DNA of 64,000 nt from Nematopogon swammerdamellus (Eukaryota > Arthropoda > Insecta > Lepidoptera > Adelidae). Below are positions 55,535 to 64,000 of this stretch, one piece after another. The notes under the pieces were generated by a model that was not told the DNA's origin, searched no databases, and was given only the letters and a program-made list of their open reading frames with translations. Location: contig OX336343.1 in NCBI GenBank assembly GCA_946902875.1, positions 5,755,754 through 5,819,753 of the forward strand, in the 5' to 3' direction. The stretch's first letter is position 1. Each line of letters opens with the position of its first letter. The position numbers and the translations under genes were made by a program.

Positions 55535-55935
55535 TGTCTGTGGCATCGTAGCTCCCAAACGGATGGACCGATTTGGATGCGGTTTTTTTTATTAGGAAGC
55601 CTGTTTAATCGGGATGGTTCTTAGCTATGTTTGTAATCAAGTTAAGTAATTAAGTAATAAAAAAAATTATTATCTTCAAAAGTGGACCGATTTGCATGCG
55701 GTTTTTTTTAAAAAGCTTGAAATAAAAGTTAAATTACAAATTTAAAAAACCCCCGACTCTTAAAAAGTCAAAAATAATTTCCGTTTACTTACTTAAAGGA
55801 GTCGGGGGACCGCTAAGTAAATTAAATATAAAGACTCAAAAGTTGCGCGGGAATTTACTTAGCGGTCTACCGACTCCTTTAAGTAAGTAAACGGAAATTA
55901 TTTTTGACTTTTTAAGAGTCGGGGGTTTTTTTTTG
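55455..55935. mobile_element. Element with AACCCCCGAC ends and an internal long hairpin
   Basis: The left end TTAACCCCCGACG precedes GGAGGGGTGTTATAAGTTTG and a (TG)n run at about 55500-55533; the right end mirrors AACCCCCGACTC. A hairpin with arms of about 85 bp occupies 55744-55930. Confidence 0.65.
55744..55930. repeat. Long hairpin, arms of about 85 bp, loop of about 20 bp
   Basis: AAAACCCCCGACTCTTAAAA through CCGCTAAGTAAATT is repeated as its reverse complement after a short AT-rich loop with only two or three mismatches. Confidence 0.9.
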
Positions 55936-56900
55936 GCTCTGTGTTGGATTGGATGTGTAGCTAGCTTGTGCTGTGCGTGCAGCGTGCTGTGCTCGCTCGC
56001 TCTCTTCGTTTCGTTAGTTTACTTGGACGTACCTGCTGTGCTGCTGCTGCTGCGAGCCGAGCACCTTCGGCACGTCGACCCGGCTACGGCAAGCCGGTGG
56101 CTATACGACGGCTAGTAGGTGACGCCGCGCTTTCTGCAAAGCGTCACCCGGGGGACGTCTTGACGTTATACGCACGGGTATGCATGCTTCAATTTTAAGT
56201 TGAACGTGAAGCGCGCGCGAGTGAGCAGGTCGGAGGAGGGACAAGCGGGGCGCCGCGCTTTGCGGGGACTGTGAGTTGACTACGTATCGCTTTCCTTCCT
56301 TTCACCAAAACCTGTATGTGCCTATGCTTCGCGGCGGTGCGCGGTGTGGGCAAATGTGGCCAAAGAACTGATTAATCAACTTACACGATGGGTTGCTGGT
56401 AAGTACCTACCACATATTCGGCCTCGGATCTACATTTTCAAAAGGGGGATGCAGAGGGCAATTTGCTGCCCTCTAGGACGCATTGCATAAATTGAGATAG
56501 CTACTATAATAAGTACATAACCAACAATTCCAGATGGTTTTAGTCGTAAGTACCTACATTGCGTATGAGGAGCGCGAGTGTCGCACTGAGATTGTTACAC
56601 GCGATGCGATGTTGTAAGATGAAAACGGTCTAGCACCGGGTACAGAGAGCGACCCAGTGGTGGCCACCAGCCGGCCTTGCGGCCGACGGCCGCCCCATAG
56701 TCTTCGCCGCTCGGGGCAAGTGCCCCCTCCCCTCCGGGCCTGCAGATATTAGCCAATATTGCAAATATGTGGTCTAAACATAAAAAAAATGTCAAATCAC
56801 AGTTTCACTAGTCTGCAATGCAGGTGCGGTCCCAGCTAAAGAAAACCCCAGCCGTATATATAGCTGTATGTATATATTATAGTTCTAACATCTTTTTTCA
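55936..56900 (+). promoter_or_regulatory. GC-rich 5' flank of the DUF4806 gene
   Basis: The GC content rises sharply from 55,960 to 56,350 and again at 56,640-56,750 compared with the flanks. This may hold the promoter and an untranslated first exon feeding the acceptor at 56900-56901. This is inference; I see no diagnostic core element. Confidence 0.4.
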
Positions 56901-56901
56901 G

Positions 56902-59900
56902 TCGCATATTCCAGCGTTCAGACGACGAGAGTGAGTGTGGGTCCCGTCTGGGCGTGGCGTCCATGTTTCTTGTGGTCGAATTTAATAATGAAGACGGCGG
57001 TGGCATCAGCATCGTGCGGGAGGTCTGGGTAACTCCCCGCAAAAAGGAATGTTGGTGGCCTCCATACAAAAACAGTGCGCAGTTCAACAAGGCACTGGAA
57101 AGCCATGAGCAACCCGATGAACGATGGACAATATATGGAATCAAAAGGATATTTTATCAAACAGGTAAGCGCATAGATACAGTGCTATCGTCTGAATGCA
57201 TTACACTGAAAATATAAACCAATTTGAGATCTAAGGAAACAGACACAAATCTCACAATTTCCTAATATGCAGATCTTATATTTGGTTCTGGATTATTTTT
57301 GCCAACCACGCCAATTTATTTTTATTATTTTTTTCTGGAAACCGTCTAATTGATTGTCAATTATATAATTTTTCTTAATTGGGCCCACATATTAAACTTT
57401 GACCACTATAACACCTTCGTCTGTGCATACCATAAAAACTGAACTTACTATGTTTCTAACCACAACCTCTCAATTGAGTGAGAGATGTATGTCTACACCG
57501 GGCTATGAATACTAACCGACCACTAGCGAAATGCCAATGAAATGTATGCACTTTTGATCCCCAACGCTACCGCTCCGCCTCGCTAGGCTGAATAGGTCCG
57601 AAATAATGTAACTGTCGTGTACACTGTGTTGAGGTAATACAATTTTTTACCTTTGGTATGTGAGCAGAACTAGCGCTTCATTGTTTGATTTTAATCATTT
57701 TGATTGGGGATTTGTCATGCATTCTGGTATTTTTCAGACGATTTGAAGAAGGCCCGTGAAAAGTGTAAACAAGCCGAATCGGAATCAGATGTCTTGACGG
57801 AAATAGAAGACGGACAAGATAAAAGAAAACGCAAACCAAGTAGGAAGCTACAGTTCAGCAGCGATAGCAGTGACGGTACAGATATAGAAATTCTTCAACC
57901 TAATACAAAATATCCACAACCTCCAAGCACAAATGCTTTGTTCACAGAAGACCCTGCAGGTAACACATCTCTAAGTTAATTACTGAAAATATAAATTTTA
58001 AATACCACACAAAATAATTTTGTTCAAGCTGCAGGTGTATTCATATGTACATACCTGCTTGACAAGTGAAAATCATTAAGAATCTTGATCATTTGTATGA
58101 TGTTGGACATTCAAATGGCCTACACGCACAAGTGGCCTACAAGTTCAAACATTGCTTGAACTTGCTCGAATAAATGTAAATGTCAAGCCTCTATGTATGT
58201 ATATACAAGCCCTACAGTATAGCTTCTTCACTGTTGCAGCAGGTTGAGCTGCTGTAATTTTTAGTCATGATCGATGATATAAAATATACAAATTATGTAC
58301 TAGCTGATGTGCGGCAGGTGGGCGTGACCATGGTACCTGACGAGGTTTTGTTGTCCTATCGTGATGAAACTGGGCAAAAAACCCATTAAGATAAAATAGA
58401 ATAAGTATTTTGAGTGATATATAAGAGAACAATGATGATGAAAAACATTTTCCAATTCTTGATTATTATGCCGGATTTGTTAATGAAACCCGATGGGTTT
58501 ATATATAGAATAATTCAAAAATTCAAAAACAGTCATCACACCCTCTGTCTTATATATAATATTAAAATTTTCAGATTTACTGGATTACAATAATAGTCCT
58601 ACTCTTACGAAAACAAAAGAAAAACTTCTTGGTGAGCTTATTTTTTTTTTATAATAATTATCTTAATGTGTTTATAAAACACATTTTCGTTTAGTAATTT
58701 TATTGAAATTTTTTAGATAAATTGGATATCCCTCACGAATCTCGCGAGACACAAGAGCAAAAAATAGTTACCTGTGAGTATGCTTTACTTTTAGATTTAT
58801 TTAGTATATATTACTAAAAAAATTCAATTTTTTATATAAAAGCTACATCATGTATCAACGTGAGTTCGTTATATATTTTTTTTAGATACATTGGATGACA
58901 CTTTTCCGGATAGTATTACACCAAGGCAAAATAAAAATGTGATAAAAAAATCTGTCAGTGAGTACCTACATATGTTTAAGTTTTACATTTACATTAGTTA
59001 TTACTTATTATACTTTAAACTATTTTCTTCAATTAATAAATAAATTACATTTTACTTCATTATAATTTCATTAATCAATCGACTTTACTTTTCAGACTCG
59101 CAACTTTTGTAACTAAAACAAAAGAAACCACTAAAACTTAAACTGCCGGAGAACATACTTTATAATATGTACCTTGAAAGACATGAAACAAAACATTCTA
59201 ACTTCATGTGATATTTTATTTTCAGATCCATTGAGTGAAATCTCTCGAGACTCCTCTTGTGCAACTACACCAAAGCAAAATCGTACAATTGGGGCCCAAA
59301 CTCTTGGTAAATATTACAAAAAAAACTTCAGACAGAACCTATTTTTTAGGGATGCAACGATTCGCCCATTTCGATTACCTAAGCATCGTATGATTCTATA
59401 TCAGCGGTACTCAACCCGCGGCCCGCGGGCCGCATGTGGCCCCTTGTGACTTTTCATGCGGCCCTGGAAAAATCCCCTAGAAAAAAATCACTCAAGTCTA
59501 ATTTTATTTGTGTGTCCTTTGTATGTACTGAGCTCGTGTATAGCCAAACTTTCCATGTCACCCGTCGTGGCCGAGTCCCTACCCAAGCTCGGTATTCGAA
59601 ACTCCCGCGCTCGCTCCGTTCGTTCAAGTAATGCACGGCCCTTCAAAAAATTTCATGTGTCTTTCTTGGCCCTCTACGTATAAAGGTTGAGTACCGCTGT
59701 TCTATACGATTACGAATAAATTATGTTTGTTCAAGAAAAAGATTTTTGAACCCGTACTTGAAAACAGCCTTTCTAATGCAACTGTCGCTAGCTTACGGAC
59801 GAGTATTTGACAGCAAGTCTATGTATTTTAATCATTATTAATCGTAATCGGCGTTATAATACTGGATTCATATGGCTGATGATAATTGGTTTCATGCATG

Positions 59901-60867
59901 CACCATGCACCACTTCGGTATCAATTTGTATGGATCGACATACTATTGTGTATTTTCTAACAAAATGTGTTGATAATTTTTAGACATCATTGCAAAACAT
60001 CTCTCTAGAATTGAGAATAAATTAAATGAATTGAAAATAACTCAAGACGAAATACTCAAGAAACTGCCGGGTGATGTAACAACGCCCATTACCCTGCCAT
60101 CTGATCTTAAAATCCCCTGTGAAACTATAGAGGAATTAAATAACTTGGAGCGATGGTTGGAAAGCGAAGACAATAAAAACAACCTGGTAAATATGTTATT
60201 TAGTTAGTTATTACCCAAACTGTAAATCTGTGTACACCTATTTTGTGGCTTATAAGGGTATTTATTTCAGGAAATAACACTAAGTCTCGTCGGTGGAAAC
60301 AAAATTCCCAGTACTGTCCGAAGAATTTTAGAGAAATTATTTACAAATAAGTTGGCAGGTGGATGCAACTGGACTGGCAAAAATAAAAAAACTCCACTGA
60401 AGAATTTAAGGGTCATAAACACAATTCAAGGTAATTAAAGTTCTCCATTACATTTTATAAGTATACTTCAAAACTCTAATTCTACCCGCTAAAATTGTCA
60501 CATAGATTGTGCAACAACAATAATGTTGTTGCAATAAGTTATTTATTAATGAGTATTATTTATTAAAAATGATATTCCCCATCTAGATTTGTCCTTTTTT
60601 GTATGGTATTTGCATAGAATTACATGAATTATATCAACCTTGCTTGACAACCTTGTCTACTGCCAATGGACCTGAATATATTCGTCGAAGCCATTGCACG
60701 CTGAGTTCAACATATTCTATGCTGCAGGTGCAGTACGCAGAAATAGAGTGACAGAAAAGGCAACAGATGCCGAAATTCAGAGTGCAGTCTCAAGCTGGTT
60801 CCGGTTCACCAAAGACAGGGATGGAGGGCGAGAGGAGAGAAGAAGGACGAAACAACAGGACGAATAA
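56902..60867 (+). CDS. DUF4806-domain protein, nine exons
   Basis: Exons: 56902-57164, 57738-57959, 58575-58631, 58717-58773, 58886-58957, 59226-59306, 59984-60186, 60271-60430, 60728-60867. All borders are GT-AG and all phases agree; from the ATG at 56963 the product is about 397 aa. The frame stays open upstream of that ATG to the acceptor, so the start could lie further 5'. N-terminal region: MFLVVEFNNEDGGGISIVR and ECWWPPYK, then an acidic/basic linker (RKRKPSRKLQFSSDSSDGTD). A coiled-coil exon (AKHLSRIENKLNELKITQDE) leads into the C-terminal domain: LERWLESEDNKNNLEITLSL, VGGNKIPSTVRRILEKLFTN, GCNWTGKNKKTPLKNLRV and SSWFRFTKDRDG, which I recognise as DUF4806-like. The function of this domain is unknown. 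The last exon overlaps the transposase ORF. Confidence 0.83.
59402..59699. mobile_element. hAT-type MITE
   Basis: Perfect 15-bp ends CAGCGGTACTCAACC and 8-bp flanks TTCTATAT (59394-59401) and TTCTATAC (59700-59707). Terminus and 8-bp duplication fit hAT elements. It lies in the intron before exon 7 of the DUF4806 gene. Confidence 0.88.
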
Positions 60868-62950
60868 ACGGCAATACAGTGGATCATCAAAGCGTACCAA
60901 GGCACGGCGGCTAGCTGAGACCAAACTAAGCATCCTAACTGAACTTAATGTAAATATTTCTGAAGAACTATCCACTGAAGATGGCATATCTGAGCAATCG
61001 TGTACTTGCTCTAATAATGGGTTTAATAATTTTGGTGATGGTGAATGTTCACCTCCAGCTTGTTTGGGAGACTCTATTTCTGGGCACTCATTATCATCGG
61101 TTAATTCTACTTCAGGAAAATTTAATTCTGAGTATGTTGTTGTACCTTCAGTTGATACCAATATTAAAACATCTTTCATTGCATGCACTAAAAAACATAA
61201 TTTAACACATGCTGCTATTAATGATATATTAGCAATATTCAAACCTTATCATCCCAGTTTGCCACTTGACGCACGGACACTTTTAGAGACGCCAAAAAAT
61301 GTGAATGTAACGCAGTGTGCTGGAGGATCTTATATATATTTTGGACTTAAAGATAAATTAACAGAAATAGCCTTGCTAGGCTTGACATTATCACACTACC
61401 CTATAATGGATAAAAAAAAGATACTTATGAAATGGGAAAACTTGTTATCGGTTACTATTAATGTAGATGGCTTACCTGTACATTCAAGTAATACTAATGC
61501 ATTTTGGCCAATTCTCTGTATATTAGATCAATCAGTTAAGAAAATCCCATTTATCGTAGCACTTTATTACGGTGAGTCTAAACCAAACAATACTAACGAT
61601 TATTTACGTCCATTTGTTAATGAATGTATCAGTTTAGAACAAAATGGTATCATTTTAAACGGTGAGCAGTACACATTCAGGGTAAGCTGTATAATAGCTG
61701 ATGCACCCGCAAGGTCTTTCTTAAAATGCATAAAGTCACATAATTCACTCAATGGTTGTGAAAAATGTCAGCAAGAGGGTACTTACCTTGGTAGGACGAC
61801 GTGGCAGTATTCAGAGAACTTTAACCTTAGATCTGACATTTCTTTTAACAATAATGAGTATGAAGACCACCAGGTATTAAAAAGTTTACTTACAGAGCTT
61901 GACATAGGTTTAGTGTCCCAAGTGCCACTAGATTACATGCATCTAATATGTCTTGGGGTAATGAAACGATTGCTGAGTGTTTGGATTCATAAGGGACCAA
62001 AGAAGTGTAAACTAAGAGCACATAGCATAGAAACGATATCTGAGAGATTGTCTGTAATTGGCAAACAGCATTTCCCAAAAGAATTTTCTAGGAGGCCAAG
62101 ACCTTTAAAAATGTTTAAGTTTTGGAAAGCAACAGAATTTAGATTTTTTCTTTTATATTTAGGCCCAATTGTCTTGTACCGAGTTCTACCACCTCATTTG
62201 TATAACCATTTTTTGGTTCTTCACTGTGCAATATATATACTAAGCTGTGAACTTTGTAAGGCAGAAGAGTGGAGAAAATATGCAAATAATTTGCTGCATT
62301 GTTTTGTTCGGGACATACATAAGTTATATTGCAGAGAGCTTCTAGTTTACAATTTCCACAATCTTTTACATTTGGAAGGGGATGTAGAAAATTATGGTTG
62401 TTTAGACAATTTTGCTGCATTCCCTTTTGAAAATTTTATGGGTAAAATCAAACGTGTAGTTCGTTCCAATAAATTACCATTACAGCAAGTAGCTAAAAGA
62501 TTAGGGGAACAAGTACTTAACCAAGGTAATTTTACGAATTTTCACACCCAACTAGACACAGCTCATAATAATAATGAGATTAGAAAAAAAGGCGTCATCA
62601 ATTCCATATGTTTTCCTGGTAACAAATCTTGTAAGGTGAGTACAAAGTTAGCAGATTCTTGTTTCCAAATTAATAGTGGAGATATTATTGTTGTAAAATC
62701 TATAAAGGCAATTAAGGGGTCTTCTTCCTACAATTTACTATGTGATGTTTTTTTGCAAAAGACAGATTTTTACAATGTTCCTATAAACAGTAGCAGATTA
62801 CAAATTTATAAGGTAGGAGTAAGTGCTTGTGAAACTGGAAGAATAATTTCATCGTTAGACTTATCTAGGAAATGCATGCTTCTTCCAGATTTTAATGATG
62901 AAACATCTTATATCTGTATACCATATTGTAACATGGCTCTATTTCACTAA
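60767..62950 (+). CDS. CACTA/EnSpm-like transposase (Transposase_21/DUF4218 type), 727 aa
   Basis: An intact single-exon ORF. The start ATG at 60767 is the first after an in-frame TGA six codons upstream and lies inside the last DUF4806 exon in a different frame. The N-terminus is basic (NKRQYSGSSKRTKARRLAE), then a Ser/Cys-rich linker. The core begins near residue 135 (HAAINDILAIFKP) and includes NVDGLPVHSSNTNAFWPILC (Asp near 234), IIADAPARSFLKCIKSHNS (Asp near 312), a GCEKCQ knuckle, QVPLDYMHLICLGVMKRLL and the DUF4218-like block NFHNLLHLEGDVENYG with AFPFENFMGKIK (Glu near 555). The two Asp and the Glu are candidates for the DDE triad. Such proteins cut and paste DNA. Assignment to the CACTA group is from remembered motifs and should be treated as probable. 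Confidence 0.85.
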   Translation: MPKFRVQSQAGSGSPKTGMEGERREEGRNNRTNKRQYSGSSKRTKARRLAETKLSILTELNVNISEELSTEDGISEQSCTCSNNGFNNFGDGECSPPACLGDSISGHSLSSVNSTSGKFNSEYVVVPSVDTNIKTSFIACTKKHNLTHAAINDILAIFKPYHPSLPLDARTLLETPKNVNVTQCAGGSYIYFGLKDKLTEIALLGLTLSHYPIMDKKKILMKWENLLSVTINVDGLPVHSSNTNAFWPILCILDQSVKKIPFIVALYYGESKPNNTNDYLRPFVNECISLEQNGIILNGEQYTFRVSCIIADAPARSFLKCIKSHNSLNGCEKCQQEGTYLGRTTWQYSENFNLRSDISFNNNEYEDHQVLKSLLTELDIGLVSQVPLDYMHLICLGVMKRLLSVWIHKGPKKCKLRAHSIETISERLSVIGKQHFPKEFSRRPRPLKMFKFWKATEFRFFLLYLGPIVLYRVLPPHLYNHFLVLHCAIYILSCELCKAEEWRKYANNLLHCFVRDIHKLYCRELLVYNFHNLLHLEGDVENYGCLDNFAAFPFENFMGKIKRVVRSNKLPLQQVAKRLGEQVLNQGNFTNFHTQLDTAHNNNEIRKKGVINSICFPGNKSCKVSTKLADSCFQINSGDIIVVKSIKAIKGSSSYNLLCDVFLQKTDFYNVPINSSRLQIYKVGVSACETGRIISSLDLSRKCMLLPDFNDETSYICIPYCNMALFH

Positions 62951-64000
62951 AAAAAATATTTTTGAATCTAGCTAGAGGAAATAATAGAGCAATTTTATAT
63001 CTTATGCAATAGCTTTTCAATTTCCTTGAATCCAGTAAGGGCACGCTGTATATTAGCCAACCATGTATGTTAAAAAATAATGTAATTTTAATGTTAAGTA
63101 ATTATGTATTTAATGTTAAGTAAATATTATGTTGTACTAGTTTAAAACAATTTTAATATTTTTTTTTTCAAACTGACGCGAAATGTCGATATTGCGAATT
63201 ATTAAATCATTAGTTGATATTTTCGTTCTAGAGTAAACAATTCGCTGCACCATATGTTTGAACAATTTGAATTGTTCAATATCGGTGGAAACAAAAACAT
63301 TCTTATAAGTAGTTTTACGATCGTGATCGTCTACCCTCTGTCCGCGTTCAAACAAGGTATTCGACTATACCATAGAGATAGAATAACTTTATTTAAATGT
63401 CTTTGGACTATACACAATTTTTAATTTCAATTTTAACACAATATGAAAGAATTATTTTGTTTTGTTTGTTTTGTTTCAGAAACATTTTACCTTCAAAATA
63501 AAAACAAAATTAGAAATTAGATGGGGAAATAAAGTTTTTTTTCCTTAAAAAATAATTTCATGTTCTAGAAGTACCTGGTTAGGATAGGATACTCCTTACC
63601 TCACAGCTGACATCCTATAGAATTAAGGAAAAAAGTTATAAATAAACCCATTTCTAATGTCTACATATATAATTTTATATAAAAATATGCCTGTCAAATT
63701 TATACTCAGTAAAAGAAATTCAAAGTAATGTATAGAACTATTTACCATTTTGGCAATAATAAAATGTAATTACAGTCACATTTGAATGAGGTTTTCAGTG
63801 TTATGAAGCCAAATCAAAATATATACATTGTATAAAATAATGACCATCAGTTGCTTACACCCTGTGTACTTCAATGTTACGATTAAATATGAATGTAAAA
63901 TAAATTTATAATTGAGGCGTTATCTAACTTGTTTTCATTTTACGATATTAGTGGTCTTACTCTTACTCGTAGTTTCAATAAAAATCTAATAAAACTAGCT
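62951..64000. other. Transposase 3' flank
   Basis: AATAAA hexamers on the plus strand at about 63497 and 63528 could end the transposase transcript. I could not find a terminal inverted repeat partner for any sequence left of 56,900. Confidence 0.4.

Noticed and set aside
60790..61242. 150-aa minus-strand ORF
   Set aside because: Antisense shadow of the transposase N-terminal region; no conserved motif.

Overview
The window looks like insect nuclear DNA, most likely from a moth or butterfly. It is AT-rich and intron-dense, and is packed with tRNA-derived SINEs, foldback MITEs, intronic tandem arrays and a CR1/jockey-type LINE whose 3' end is of a kind common in Lepidoptera. There are no operons, ribosome binding sites or CRISPR arrays. 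The order call is inference from gene content and repeat style; no species can be named.

Layout of host genes. (1) 194-3168 (+): the last four exons of a C2H2 zinc-finger protein gene, entering from the left edge. (2) 7194-9628 (-): a complete two-exon CHMP6/Vps20 gene (ESCRT-III), tail to tail with gene 1. (3) 14760-30602 (+): a complete eight-exon LUC7L3 gene (U1 snRNP-associated splicing factor), divergent from CHMP6. Its introns hold an intact antisense LINE (15700-20960), several SINEs, a pogo-like MITE and a 145-bp satellite (25340-27400). (4) 37895-46588 (-): twelve 3' exons of a T-type (Cav3) calcium channel, covering the II-III linker, domains III and IV and the C-tail. Domains I and II are not visible, so the region right of 46588 is probably one very long intron of this gene or its upstream flank. 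(5) 56902-60867 (+): a nine-exon gene ending in a DUF4806-like domain. Its last exon overlaps, in another frame, the start of (6) 60767-62950 (+): an intact single-exon CACTA/EnSpm-like (Transposase_21/DUF4218-type) transposase. Genes 5 and 6 look like one two-protein mobile module.

Mobile and repeat landscape. One SINE core is joined to three different heads (tRNA-Leu-like, a tRNA/5S-rRNA chimera, and a non-tRNA head) and two different tails. Foldback or TIR elements with recognisable target duplications include a THAP-exon-bearing P/hAT-type MITE (1385-1700), a Harbinger-type MITE (5995-6281), a pogo/Tigger-type MITE (27432-27893), a compound foldback with TAA duplications (44785-45263) and a hAT-type MITE (59402-59699). 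A 111-bp satellite (about 47810-50950) and the 145-bp satellite both carry splice-donor-like motifs in the sense orientation of the gene around them.

The host genes are not a pathway cluster. The strongest candidates for something undescribed are the modular SINE superfamily, the DUF4806/transposase module with its tandem symmetric exons, and repeats that carry or supply splice signals (satellite donors, a SINE abutting the LUC7L3 exon 4 donor). Two calcium-channel introns use GC donors.
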